Part shown: positions 22,888-34,200 of the stretch, piece after piece | Position numbering within the stretch: position 1 is the first letter of the stretch | Layout: each line of letters begins with the position of its first letter | Source: Rhynchopus euleeides | Taxonomy: Eukaryota; Euglenozoa; Diplonemea; Diplonemida; Diplonemidae | Direction of reading: 5' to 3' | NCBI GenBank assembly: GCA_963210315.1 | Contig: OY723250.1 | Coordinates: 1,860,001-1,924,000, forward strand | Length of the DNA: 64,000 bases | The notes under the pieces: model-generated | The model's database searches: none | The model's input: only the letters and a program-made list of their open reading frames with translations | What the model was told of the DNA's origin: nothing | Program-made: the position numbers and the translations under genes

Positions 22888-25800
22888 ATGTTACACTCCC
22901 GCCATGCCACGCTGCTCGCCCTGCTGTGCACCCTCCCGTACTGCACCGCTGACTCTGTCAGGATTGTCACCGGCGGCAGTCCACAGCACGGCAGCACAGC
23001 ACCCTACACAGTGCACGCGTTCAAGGCCGGGGGGGCGAGCCGGTGCACACTGAGGACGTTTGCCCCGGGGACGGGGCAGGTGGAGCAGTTCGCCAGCCCC
23101 TGCCCCTACGGGCTGGATCAGGCAGAGTACATTCGGATTGACGCGAAGGCGGACGACTGGTACATCGAGTCGCTGCAGGTGGACACGGGGAGCGGCTTCC
23201 AGCAGTGGGCTGTGGCGGGCCTTGGAGGTGCGACGTCTGCCTGGCTGGCACAGGGGACCTATGACGCTGTGGAGTGGCGTCGTGCGGAGCACATTGTGGC
23301 AATTATAACGACAGAGACGGACAGCGGTGCGGAGACCGTCTCCAGCTTTGACCTTGATGTCGAGTTTGTCACAGGCGCGCCCCCGTGCCGCATAGGGCGT
23401 GTTAACGGTGCGGTTTCCGGGCAGACGGTTGTGGTCCCTGCGACCTGTCCCTATGTGGACCGTTATGATGTCAAGGGTGTGCGGGTCACCGCGCTGGGTG
23501 CCGACCGGTGGCACCTGGGGAAGGTGGTGGTGTACTTCCCCACCAGCAACCTGGAGAGCACGCTGAAGCTGTCCGGTTCCGTGGATGGCTGGGTCAGCAC
23601 CGTGTCGATGAACCGGAGGCTGTGGGAGGTGCCGAACCATTTTGCGTCTCCCGGCAGCCCGATGTCGAAGCTGCGGGTCACCACGGCTGGGGACTCGTCG
23701 GTGCTCGCGTCGACCTTCAGATATGAAGTGCGGCAGGAGGCGTTCGATGGGTCGTCGTGCTCCTGTGGCACGCTGATGCCGCACCGCAACCAAGCGCACT
23801 ATCTTACCCTGTGCATGGCAGAGGCGGCAACGCGGTACGTCTTGGCGGTGGGTACGGGGAAGGTGCATCCGTGGAAGATTGCGCGTGTCGAGGTGGTCGC
23901 AGAGGGTGTTCCGCCAGGGACAGGGCGGTCGATGTGGTTGCAGTGGTTCAACAAGGACAACAGCGACTCCACTACAGGGGTAGTGGACGGCAATGTCGTA
24001 ACGTGGCATCGTAAGTCGTTCATCCGCGTCCGGTTTACTACCGACAGCCAGCTCGCATCGGCCAGCAACAACACGTTTAGTGTGTTGGTTCAGGGTGTGA
24101 ATGGGGCCACATGCACAGGGGTGGTGATGGCACCCGTCGGCACCGTCACGATGACGGTCACCGGGTGCCCGTTCCATCCGGATGATGTTGCTTCTGTGAC
24201 GGTGTCCAGCACAGGCACAGACGCCTGGTTGGTGGCGGCAGTCGGTCTGCCCGACAAAAGCACCACCGATGCGTTGGTGGTGCTTCCCAGTGGCAGCCTG
24301 TCAGCCACGCTTGGGGTTGCGACTTGGGTGGTGGTGCCTCAGACGGATGCACCGACTCTGGTGCCAGCAACACCTGAACCACCGACATCTGCACCTGCAA
24401 CACCTGCGCCAGGGACACCCGCACCAGCAACCCTGGTGCCGTTGACACCTGCGCCACTGACTCTGGCACCAGAAACTCTTGCACCAGCAACACCTGCGCC
24501 TGCAACTCCTGTGCCGCCGACACCTGCGCCTTCAACACCTGCACCAACTCTGGTGCCGTCGACACCTGCGCCAGGGACACTTGCACCAACAACACCTGCA
24601 CCTGCAACATCGGCACCGCCAACTCCTGCACCTGCAACTCCGACACCGGGAACCCTTGCGCCAGCGACACCTGCGCCTGTGACACCGGTGCCGTCGACGG
24701 CTGCATCTGCAACTCTGGCACCTTCAACGTTTGTCCCACCAACTCCGGCACCAGTAACAGCTGCACCGCCAACTCCACCAGCAGCAACATCTGCGCCTGC
24801 AACATCGACACCGGCAACCTCGGTGTCAGCAACACTGGCACCAGCAACAGCTGCACCGCCAACACCACCAGCAGCAACATCTGCACCTGCAACATCGACA
24901 CCGCCGACCCTGGCACCGGCAACCTCGGTGTCAACGACACCGGCACCAGGAACAGCTGCACCGCCGACACCACCAGCAGCAACATCTGCACCTGCAACAT
25001 CGACACCGCCGACCCTAGCACCGGCAACCTCGGTGTCGACAACACCGGCACCAGCAATATCTGCACTGACAACTCCGTCAGCAGCAACATCTGCACCTGC
25101 AACATCGACACCGACAACCCTGGCACCGGCAACCTCAGTGCCAGCAACACCGGCACCAGCAATGTCTGCACTGACAACTCCGTCAGCGGGTACCCTTCTG
25201 CCAGCAAGTCCGACACCATCAACACCTGTATCTGCACCACTGACGCCAACCCCAACACCACCTACACTTGCACCTGCAACCCCAGTGCCAGCAACAACTG
25301 CACCTCCAACTCCAGTGCCTGCTACGCCTGCACCAGCAACACCGGCACCGCCAACGTCTGCGCCGCCAACCCCAGCACCAGGCACAGATACACCGCCGAC
25401 CACGCCACCAGCAACACCTGCGCCAGCAGGACCCCCCCAGGGAACCCCGCCACCAACAGCCGCACCCACGACACTCCCAGCAACCCAGCTCCCTGAGACA
25501 ATGGCACCTCCAACCCAGGCGCCACCGACACCTGCACCGCCGGTTGGACTAGCGCCCACACTTGGCCGCGAGACAGCTGCCCCCCAAGACGCCACCACCC
25601 CGGCAGACTCCGTCGACGGCTTCGCCGTCGCCGCCGCCGCCGCCACCCTCAGCGCCTCCGCCGCCGGGACGCCTGTGCGCCTGGCCATCATCGCTCGGGG
25701 CTGCAGCACCGCAGACTCACCCGTCTTCAACCCTACAGGGCTGGTCATCGCCCACAGCCACATCGTAGGATCCGTTGTCGCCAACCAGGCCTCTGTGCTC

Positions 25801-26982
25801 GCCGTGGCTGTGCTGGGTTACATGCTGCTGGCCGCTGCCCGCCTCTGCGGCAACCGCCTCGCCCCACACCACTTCCGTGGCCTCGACGTGCAGGGCTGCC
25901 TGCGCCTGCCCTCCGTGCCTGTGATGGTGTGGGAGCTCTTCTTCCCTGCCCTGGTGCTGGAGGGCACACACCTCATGCTGCAGCCGGGCAGCACCGCGCA
26001 GCTCCTCCTGGGCATCACTGCCACCCTCGCCAGCGCCGTCGTGCCCTGCCTGCTCTTCAAGGTGGTGCAGTCGGGCGCCCCCCGCAACGCTGTCTACGCC
26101 CTGGTGGAAGGCAGGCGCGGCCTGTCGTCTGCGCTGCTGGGCCCCGGCGAGTGGGTCAACACCAACCCCAACAAGATGTGGGCCGAGCGCCACACCTCGC
26201 TGCTGCGCCCCTTCCGCCAGGGCATGCAGTGGTTCCTCGCCCTGGAGCATGCCGCAGGCTTTGCGGTGGCTGCAGCGCATGGCATCCTCTCCACCTCGGA
26301 TGCCGGCTGCGGGCACATCAAGGCGTGCTCGGGGCTGGTCTTCCTCACGATGCTTGTGATTGAGGTTGTCTGCCGCCCGAGGGCACACCTCCGTGACACT
26401 GCCTTCGACATCACGCTTCACGCCCTCTCCGCCACCGCCATGTTCCTGATGGCTTTCGGATACTATGCAGGCAATGTCAACCTGTGGGTCTTCTCTGCTG
26501 CATCTGCTCTTCTGTCGTGCTGCACGGGGGTGCTGGTGCTGCGCGGTGTTTTGGATTTTGCCTGCGAGACGTACGTCGTGTGCACCGGGAAGCGCGACAG
26601 GCTGCAGGGCGATGTCATGGCGCGGCAGGGCAGCGCGTGGGAGGCCTGCGACACGGAGGCACCTACCGGTTTGGTTTCAACACCCCCGTCGATGACAAAC
26701 TCCTTCGGCGGGAACCTGATCCAGTCATCCGGCCTCAACATCGGGTCTGTGGTGTCGATCGACACGCCTTCAAGGATGGACTCGCTGGACTGCCTTTTGG
26801 GAACGCCCCAGCCGGGCCGGGCCCAGTCCCTCCACGACCTCGCCCCGCAGCCCTCCTGCGCACACCCCCCTGTGACACGCAGCTATTCACATGGGCCCGC
26901 CCTCCGTGGGAGGGGGTCTGTCCGGCAGCTGCCTCTGTCACACGCGCAGGGGAAGCTGTCTAGCGGCCTCAAATCTCCGTGA
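22888..26982 (+). CDS. Large surface protein: repeated ectodomain, Thr/Pro stalk, multi-pass C-terminus
   Basis: The protein has 1364 residues. The frame is open upstream to 22435, but the ATG at 22888 begins a good signal peptide (ATLLALLCTLPYCTADS) and lies five bases after a pyrimidine-AG acceptor, so I start there. Residues about 23-480 contain four related units of roughly 110 residues, each with a Trp-centred strand (WYIESLQV, WHLGKVVV, WKIARVEV, WLVAAVGL) and paired Cys. They resemble PLAT/LH2-type beta sandwiches, but I cannot confirm this. Residues about 484-890 are a Thr/Pro/Ala mucin-like stalk. About 960-1221 contain six or seven membrane segments. A cytosolic Ser-rich tail ends the protein. 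This suggests an O-glycosylated plasma-membrane receptor or adhesin. No intron is needed. Confidence 0.75.
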   Translation: MLHSRHATLLALLCTLPYCTADSVRIVTGGSPQHGSTAPYTVHAFKAGGASRCTLRTFAPGTGQVEQFASPCPYGLDQAEYIRIDAKADDWYIESLQVDTGSGFQQWAVAGLGGATSAWLAQGTYDAVEWRRAEHIVAIITTETDSGAETVSSFDLDVEFVTGAPPCRIGRVNGAVSGQTVVVPATCPYVDRYDVKGVRVTALGADRWHLGKVVVYFPTSNLESTLKLSGSVDGWVSTVSMNRRLWEVPNHFASPGSPMSKLRVTTAGDSSVLASTFRYEVRQEAFDGSSCSCGTLMPHRNQAHYLTLCMAEAATRYVLAVGTGKVHPWKIARVEVVAEGVPPGTGRSMWLQWFNKDNSDSTTGVVDGNVVTWHRKSFIRVRFTTDSQLASASNNTFSVLVQGVNGATCTGVVMAPVGTVTMTVTGCPFHPDDVASVTVSSTGTDAWLVAAVGLPDKSTTDALVVLPSGSLSATLGVATWVVVPQTDAPTLVPATPEPPTSAPATPAPGTPAPATLVPLTPAPLTLAPETLAPATPAPATPVPPTPAPSTPAPTLVPSTPAPGTLAPTTPAPATSAPPTPAPATPTPGTLAPATPAPVTPVPSTAASATLAPSTFVPPTPAPVTAAPPTPPAATSAPATSTPATSVSATLAPATAAPPTPPAATSAPATSTPPTLAPATSVSTTPAPGTAAPPTPPAATSAPATSTPPTLAPATSVSTTPAPAISALTTPSAATSAPATSTPTTLAPATSVPATPAPAMSALTTPSAGTLLPASPTPSTPVSAPLTPTPTPPTLAPATPVPATTAPPTPVPATPAPATPAPPTSAPPTPAPGTDTPPTTPPATPAPAGPPQGTPPPTAAPTTLPATQLPETMAPPTQAPPTPAPPVGLAPTLGRETAAPQDATTPADSVDGFAVAAAAATLSASAAGTPVRLAIIARGCSTADSPVFNPTGLVIAHSHIVGSVVANQASVLAVAVLGYMLLAAARLCGNRLAPHHFRGLDVQGCLRLPSVPVMVWELFFPALVLEGTHLMLQPGSTAQLLLGITATLASAVVPCLLFKVVQSGAPRNAVYALVEGRRGLSSALLGPGEWVNTNPNKMWAERHTSLLRPFRQGMQWFLALEHAAGFAVAAAHGILSTSDAGCGHIKACSGLVFLTMLVIEVVCRPRAHLRDTAFDITLHALSATAMFLMAFGYYAGNVNLWVFSAASALLSCCTGVLVLRGVLDFACETYVVCTGKRDRLQGDVMARQGSAWEACDTEAPTGLVSTPPSMTNSFGGNLIQSSGLNIGSVVSIDTPSRMDSLDCLLGTPQPGRAQSLHDLAPQPSCAHPPVTRSYSHGPALRGRGSVRQLPLSHAQGKLSSGLKSP
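24340..25560 (+). repeat. Coding minisatellite for the Thr/Pro/Ala stalk
   Basis: About 1.2 kb of the surface-protein gene encodes imperfect TPAP, APAT and TSAPAT units of 3-5 residues. Between about 24,760 and 25,190 a longer unit of roughly 110-120 bp (APPTPPAATSAPATSTPPTL and variants) is repeated three to four times. Such tracts change length readily, so stalk length probably varies between strains. Confidence 0.85.
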
Positions 26983-27827
26983 GCTGGGGATGACACCAGG
27001 GGGAGGGGAGAGGGTGCGGCGAGGGGGGGAGTTGGGCTGCTTAGGCCGTCTCCCTCCCTCTATGTATTGTCTCTCTTGGATGTATCAGCGGAGGAGGGGG
27101 TGCTTGTTTTGTGCGCGTCACGGCAACCAGCACATAGAGGCCGTGCATGCATGGAGGGGGGAGGGGGAGAAGGCATCCACACAGAGAAGAACATCACGTT
27201 GCAGCCACCCTGCAAAGCAAGTTTCTCCAGTCTTGTTCATCACTACCTTTTCACCACCCCTCTTTCTCCCTCTCGAAGGCTTAAAAAGGTGCGAATCTCC
27301 CGTGAAGGGAATATTCGCGCAATCTCTCTTTCTCTCCCTCTCTCCGTATTGTAATTTTTATTTCTTTTTTGGAGTGGCGAAAAAAAAACTGGCATCGCGC
27401 GGTGCCCCCTAAAGGACACACAGCGTGAGAACCAACGCCGCCATCTCTCCCCCCCCCCTCTCCCCATCCGCCTCCGCCCTCCCCCCGGTCTTTGTTTGTT
27501 TCGACCTAAGCCTCCCGCACCAAGGTCGCAGAAATCTTGATCTCCCGCATCCAGCCTCACACAGCCGGAGTGCAGAGGTCGTGTCCCTGCCCCCTCGGGG
27601 TAAACTAAAGCCGAGGTGATCGGATGAAGGGGCTCTGGGTGTTGGCCCTGCCACGCCCTTTTCAAGATCCACGCCACGGCCCGAATCAACACCGGTTACT
27701 CTCTCCCCTTTCTGATTTGCAGACGCCGTGTTTTTTTTTTGCCCTATATTTTTCGCCCCTCCTCCCCCACCGCTTCGTGATTTGACAGTTCGACATTCGA
27801 AGAAGGCTGTGGCATGCTGTTTTGTTT
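26983..27827. other. Gene-free region downstream of the surface-protein gene
   Basis: No supportable gene. CT-rich tracts lie at 27250-27365 and 27430-27490. The region ends at the 7-bp CTCGCCC flanking repeat of the first satellite element. Confidence 0.45.
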
Positions 27828-28064
27828 CTCGCCCCAGGCCTCTGGCTAATTCGGGTCGAACGTTAAGTTTCTCCGTGCCGGGGGGGGGAGGGGCGGGGGG
27901 AGGGGGGGGCTACCCTACCCTACCCTAGGGTTGGGGCCGCCGGGGTCCCAGATTTTTTGGTAATTTCCAGGTGTGGGTAGGGGGACCTTTTCGATTTTTT
28001 TTTCTCGAGGGGTGCCCATTTTGGCGATTTGGGCCCGATTTCGAGGGTTACGGGTGACCCTAGA

Positions 28065-29900
28065 CCCTACCCAACCCTAGGGTTAGGGTTGGGGTTGGGG
28101 TTAACTCCAGACCCTACCCTCACCCTAGGGTTAGGGTTAGGGTTAACCCTATACCCTACCCAACCCTAGGGTTGGGGTTGGGGTTAACCCTAGACCCTAC
28201 CCTAGGGTTAGGGTGAGGGTTAACCCTACACCCTACCCAACCCTAGGGTTAGGGTTGGGGTTAACCCTAGACCCTACCCTAGGGTTAGGGTCATGGTTAA
28301 CCCTAGACCCAACCCTACCCTAGGGTTAGGGTTAACCCTACACCCTACCCAACCCTAGGGTTAGGGTTAGGGTTAACCCTACACCCTACCCAACCCTAGG
28401 GTTAGGGTTGGGGTTAACCCTAGACCCAACCCTACCCTAGGGTTAGGGTTAACCCTACACCCTACCCAACCCTAGGGTTAACCCTAGACCCTACCCTAGG
28501 GTTAGGGTCAGGGTTAACCCTATACCCAACCCAACCCTACACCCAACCCTACCCTAGGGTTAGGGTTAGGGTTAACCCTAGACCCAACCCAACCCTAGGG
28601 TTAGGGTTCGGGTTAACCCTAGACCCAACTCAACCCTAGGGTTAGGGTTGGGGTTAACCCTATACCCAACCCTACACCCAACCCTACCCTAGGGTTAGGG
28701 TTAGGGTTAACCCTAGACCCAACCCAACCCTAGGGTTAGGGTTCGGGTTAACCCTAGACCCAACCCAACCCTAGGGTTAGGGTCAGGGTTAACCCTATAC
28801 CCAACCCAACCCTACCCTAGGGTTAGGGTTAGGGTTAACCCTGGACCCAACCCAACCCTAGGGTTAGGGTTAACCCTACACCCAACCCTACCCTAGGGTT
28901 AGGGTTAGGGTTAACCCTAGACCCAACCCAACCCTACACCCAACCCTACCCTAGGGTTAGGGTTAGGGTTAACCCTAGACCCAACCCAACCCTAGGGTTA
29001 GGGTTGGGGTTAACCCTACCCTACCCAACCCTAGGGTTAGGGTCAGGGTTAACCCTAGACCCAACCCAACCCTAGGGTTAGGGTTAACCCTACACCCAAC
29101 CCTACCCTAGGGTTAGGGTTAGGGTTAACCCTAGACCCAACCCAACCCTAGGGTTAGGGTTCGGGTTAACCCTAGACCCAACCCAACCCTAGGGTTAGGG
29201 TTGGGGCTAACCCTATACCCTACCCAACCCTAGGGTTAGGGTCAGGGTTAACCCTAGACCCAACCCAACCCTAGGGTTAGGGTTAGGGTTAACCCTATAC
29301 CCAACCCAACCCTAGGGTTAGGGTTAGGGTTAACCCTATACCCAACCCAACCCTAGGATTAGGGTTAACCCAACCCTACCCTAGGGTTAGGGTTAACCCT
29401 ACACCCTACCCAACCCTAGGGTTAGGGTCAGGGTTAACCCTAGACCCAACCCAACCCTAGGGTTAGGGTTGGGGTTAACCCTATACCCTACCCAACCCTA
29501 GGGTTAGGGTCAGGGTTAACCCTAGACCCAACCCAACCCTAGGGTTAGGGTTAACCCTATACCCAACCCAACCCTAGGGTTAGGGTTAGGGTTAACCCAA
29601 GACCCAACCCTACCCTAGGGTTAGGGTTAACCCTATACCCTACCCAACCCTAGGGTTAGGGTTGGGGTTAACCCTATACCCTACCCTCACCCTAGGGTTA
29701 GGGTTAACCCTATACACAACCCAACCCTAGGGTTAGGGTTAACCCTATACCCTACCCAACCCGAGGGTTAGGGTTGGGGGTTAACCCAAGACCCTGCCCG
29801 ACCCTAGGGTTAGGGTTCACCCTAGACCCAACCCTACCCTAGGGTTCGGGTTTGGGTCAGGGTGAACCCTAGACCCGACCCAACCCTCGGATCAGGGTTG
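28065..29900. repeat. Telomere-like satellite, left-orientation arm of copy 1
   Basis: Variants of CCCTAGGGTTAGGG, (T)CAGGGTTAACCC and TAGACCCAACCC repeat with a period of roughly 50-70 bp. Each unit carries both CCCTAGGG and GGGTTAACCC palindromes, so TTAGGG-type steps occur on both strands. From about 29,930 the motif order is reversed (GGGTCTAGGGTCAACCCTGACCC), marking a strand switch. Confidence 0.85.
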
Positions 29901-30248
29901 GGGTTAACCCTATACCCTACCCTAACCCTAGGGTAGGGTCTAGGGTCAACCCTGACCCTAACCCTAGGGTTGGGTCAAGGGTTTACCCTAACCCTAACCC
30001 TAGGGTTGGGTAGGGTCTAGGGTCAACCCTGACCCTAACCCTAGGGTTGGGTTGGGTCTAGGGTCAACCCTGGCCCTGACCCCTGGGTTGGGTAGGGTCG
30101 TGTTGGGTCGGGTTATGGGTACCCAACCCTCACCCTAGGGTAGGGTTGGGTCGGGTTGTGGGTACCCCCGACGTGCTGTAGGGTAGGGTAGGGTAGGGTA
30201 GGGTAGGGTAGGGTAGGGGGCCCCCCCCCCCCCCCCCTCCGGCCCAAC

Positions 30249-31233
30249 CACGGTGGGATCTTGTAAATTTTACATGTATAACTACAAGTATATACATGTA
30301 TTATACATGTATAATACTTGCATGTCAACTATTATACATGTATAATACATGTATATGCCTGAAATATACATGTAAAATACATGTATATCAAGTAAAAATA
30401 CATGTACCGTATACGTAAATATTTTGGAACGTAAATATTATGGAACGTAAATATTTTGGAACGCTGGTGGGTTGGCGTTCCAGATTTTTTTCGTTCCATA
30501 ATATTTACAGGGCTTTCTGCGACTCGGGGACTTGGACCAGGTGATCGGACGGCGTACAGAGTCCCTGACGGGACCTACTCGTGCACTTTTCGCGCGATTC
30601 CTGACGCAAGCCGTCCTCACCACCGAGTCCCGAACTGGCCCTGTAAATATTTTGGAACGTAAATATTATGGAACGGACCGGCCAAAAATGGGCCCGTTCC
30701 ATAATATTTACGTTCCATAATACCGTATACGTAAATATTTTGGAACGTAAATATTATGGAACGTAAATATTTTGGAACGCTGGTGGGTTGGCGTTCCAGA
30801 TTTTTTTCGTTCCATAATATTTACAGGGCTTTCTGCGACTCGGGGACTTGGACCAGGTGATCGGACGGCATACAGAGTCCCTGACGGGACCTACTCGTGC
30901 ACTTTTCGTGCGATTCCTGAGGCAAGCCATCCTCACCACTGAGTCCCCAACTGGCCCTGTAAATATTTTGGAACGTAAATATTATGGAACGGACCGGGAA
31001 AAAATGGGCCCGTTCCATAATATTTACGTATACGGTATTTACGTATACGGTATAATAGTTGACATGCAAGTATTATACTTGCATTTTTACTTGATATACA
31101 TGTATTTTACATGTATATTTCAGGCATATACATGTATTATACATGTATAATAGTTGACATGCAAGTATTATACATGTATAATACATGTATATACTTGTAG
31201 TTATACATGTAAAATTTACAAGATCCCACCGTG
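30249..31233. mobile_element. 985-bp inverted-repeat DNA element nested in satellite copy 1
   Basis: The element begins CACGGTGGGATCTTG and ends with its reverse complement; the inverted similarity extends about 170 bp and is built of ACATGTATA/TATACATGT palindromes. It is flanked by a 2-bp AC duplication (30247-30248 and 31234-31235). The uninterrupted site, GGCCCAACGTTAAG, is present in the second satellite element near 58611-58624, so the insertion is proven at base level. The interior consists of two tandem 316-bp units and has no transposase. The superfamily is unclear: a CAC start with a 2-bp duplication is close to CMC-type elements but not diagnostic. Confidence 0.9.
30409..31040. repeat. 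Two tandem 316-bp units
   Basis: Each unit has several copies of GGAACGTAAATATT with matching CGTTCCATAATATTTAC in inverse orientation, around a GC-richer core (GGACTTGGACCAGGTGATCG and following). The units differ at only a few positions. They form most of the interior of the 985-bp element. Confidence 0.85.
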
Positions 31234-31276
31234 ACGTTAAGTCCGGCCCCAGAATTAGCCAGAGGCCTGCTCGCCC

Positions 31277-34200
31277 CCCCCCCCCCCTTTTTTTTCCCCA
31301 TCCATTCTGCGCTCTGTGCTGCACCCCCTCCTCCCCCTCTCTCTCTCTGCTGCTACAACTGTATTTCAGGTGTTTGCTGCATATACCTTCCCTCCCTTTT
31401 TCCCCTCAATTTTTCTGCGCCGGTTTCTGGTTGATGTCCTGCTGTGCCTTGGATCGCACCGTCCTACCCTCCTTCTGCAGCTTTGCACGGTGGCCTGGGG
31501 ACCTTCAAGTTGTGTTGTCTCATGGAGGCCGGATCCTCCTGCAACATGCTTGCGTACCGCGGGGGCTAATGCCAGCAACTCAATCAAGGTTTATACACCA
31601 GCAACCTTTCCGTGGGTCTGTAGGCCGGAGGAGCGTCGACCACAGGCCCGAATCGCATCGAGCGTACCCCGGTCAGATGGGATTTGTTTCTGCCCAGGCT
31701 CGGCGGGTGGGGCAACCCCTTGGGGGTGCATTGATTTGTGTCCCCCGTGTGGTGCTTTCGGCCCCCCGTCTTGGCCTGTTTTTATTGTGGTGTTGCGCTG
31801 CGAGCCACGGCGCAGCTGTGGGCAAACAGGCGGCAGCATGCTGGTCATGGATGATGCTGTAATTTTCTTTCACATGCGCTCCACCACACCTTCTGGGCTT
31901 CAGACGAACACACAGCCTGGAAAAGGTGGTGGAAGCGGTCGACAATTCAACTACCTCCCCTCTTTCCTCTTTCCTCTTTCATTAGTCCTTTTCTTTGCCT
32001 GCCTTTTGGCAGTTACTGCAGCCGATAGAAGAAGGCCTTCCAGCTCGCGTTTCTTCCAGTTTGAAAAGCTCGTTTCAAGGGTTTTCAAGGGAGAAACCAT
32101 GCAACGGTGAGAAGGTGCTGGGTTTGTCGTCACATGCGCAGCCCCGTGTGCCTGTGCCAAATCACATTGCACCCTTGATTTTTGCAAGCATGCTTCTTTC
32201 GTTTCCTCCACGAATGTCCCTGCACGATTCCCACAGACGTAGCGTACAGGCCCCTGTTTGGGAGGGAAATGCTACAGGATTCCATGTGCTCGGGATTGAT
32301 ATTGATCTGTCTTCTCCATGATTCACTTGTCACTCGTGCGACATGCAAACAACGAATACGCCGGTTCTTCTCCCACTTTCTGATTTGCGGACCAATCTTC
32401 TAGGTGCCTGGACGCGTCCGTCTTGCAATTGTGGATTGTGGATGGGTGAGTGTTGTCTGGCCGTGTACCACCCCTGGTCCATTATTGGGGATGTCTCTGG
32501 GACCTCTCAGTTCTGCGCGACGAGGCGGTGCGAAGCTCGCAAATCGCCGGAAAATTGTGCGGTTGAAGTCTTGGTACCACCTCCGTGAAACAACACACCC
32601 TCCTTCAATTGTGAGCTCAACTCATCACGCCCGACAAGCATCGTGCGCGCTCAGAAGAGTACTTTGGAGCTGCTTGATTGCAGTCGCTGCTAAAGTAGAA
32701 TATGACGAACATTTCCCGAGAGTGCATGACCTAACGATTTCACTCAATACATGGGTTGCCTTCCCACCCCCCCCCCCTTTATTTGTGCTTTGTGCTTTGG
32801 CTGATATTGTTCAATCTTGAGATCTGTCGTTATGTCTACCCCTGGGTGCTGAGCAATCTCAGACTTGACCTTGTTAACTGTCCCTGACCACATATCTGTG
32901 GTCCGGGTCCAGGGGCGAGATGGTGCGGTCGCGATGGTTTCGGTCTGTCCTGCGATAGCGCTGTACCACCAGGTTGCCCCTGCTGTGCATGTGGATACGC
33001 TCTTGTGTCGCGAAGGAGGTAGCGCACACTGCGCTCACCTCCATGCGGCACCTCGAGCAGGAGATACGACTGCAACGAGGTATTGTGTTGTGTGATTTGG
33101 AGACTTCGACGCAGCAAGCCGAGGGAACCCTTCTGTGTCTTATGCGGGATCCACTCAGAGCACCGCGTCGGGGGGTGGTGGTTGTTCACAAAGAGGGGTT
33201 CTGTCACGCGTTCCAAAGGAGCAATTGCCAGGAATGTATTTTTGTTGTTTTCAATGTTTTGTTTCCGCTTTGCGATGCAGCGGGGGGTCGTGCGTGTGGC
33301 TCTTTTTGTCAGGCGGTGCCAAATCAGGAGACTTCACCGGTCGTGTGTATCATTGCTCGCACTCCACACGCCCGACACGCTGTGCGGTTGTGGAACACCG
33401 ATCCTTGGGCTCTCCTTCTCTTGAGATTCCCTTACAGTACACTGCACTCGTTGTTGTCCTTAGGGCAGCCCATGTGGGTAACCTTTGTGTGTGCCTTGTG
33501 CTGAATGTTGCGACCCTCCCACCCACGCCGTTCCAAACGGTTGTAACGGTGTGAGTGGAAATGACACCACACAAAATGTCCAGAACCAGCACAGTGACAC
33601 TTCCTGATGAATCGTGCGAGCCCAGACCCTCTGCTGTGCTTGATCTTGACCAACCCCCCCTTTTTCTCGCTCGTTCCCAACGACGAGGCGAAATAACGCA
33701 GGCATCTCCGGATGATCGAAGCTTGGGAATGAGTGCCTTCATGCTATTTGTACGGGTTCGGCAGCCTTGAGACACATGTGCTCAACAAAACTTAGTTCAC
33801 AGGTTTTATGATGGGTTGTGTACGACAGCAGGATCAGGAGCGATCTGATTCCTGGTCAGAAAGTTGGAAAGTTGGACGAATCCTGCTTGACCTTTGATTC
33901 AGGCCTGTTTGGGCACGCTGCCCTCAGGCTTGTCAATAACTGGATTTTCCCTTTCTTCAGCCCTCACCCGCGCATACCTTCACAGGGATTGCGAAATATT
34001 CCACATTCACGCATGCCCACTATTCCACACGGGGGCCCTCAAAGAACATGCAGTTTTCACAGGGGACCCTAACAAACGAAACAAGGGAAAAGAACGAATC
34101 ACAACGGAACAGGACCTGCAACCCCTCATACCCCCACCCCCCCAACCCCCTCCCACCAGCCAACGTGCAGAGCTCCTGTTTCGGGTGCTCGTATTCCTCC

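Larger units (their letters stand above)
27835..31269. mobile_element. Satellite-filled TIR element, copy 1 (3.4 kb)
   Basis: The left end CAGGCCTCTGGCTAATTC (27835-27852) is repeated inverted at 31252-31269. The 7-bp sequence CTCGCCC lies directly outside both ends (27828-27834 and 31270-31276), as a target-site duplication would. Inside the left end come a G-run, three CTACC units and a unique head of about 150 bp (27911-28060). Telomere-like repeats follow, then a unique tail (about 30060-30180), seven GGGTA units and a C-run. Head and tail recur in the copy at 44353-58651. No transposase is present. The unit without its nested 985-bp element is about 2.4 kb. Confidence 0.8.

Noticed and set aside
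24339..25784. 481-residue minus-strand frame of Gly/Val/Ala repeats
   Set aside because: It is the antisense of the Thr/Pro/Ala stalk of the surface protein. The repeat composition keeps the opposite frame open; it has no signal, domain or start context of its own.
31185..32110. Two long plus-strand frames right of satellite copy 1
   Set aside because: No domain, irregular composition and mutual overlap in different frames. They fit chance open frames in GC-rich DNA.
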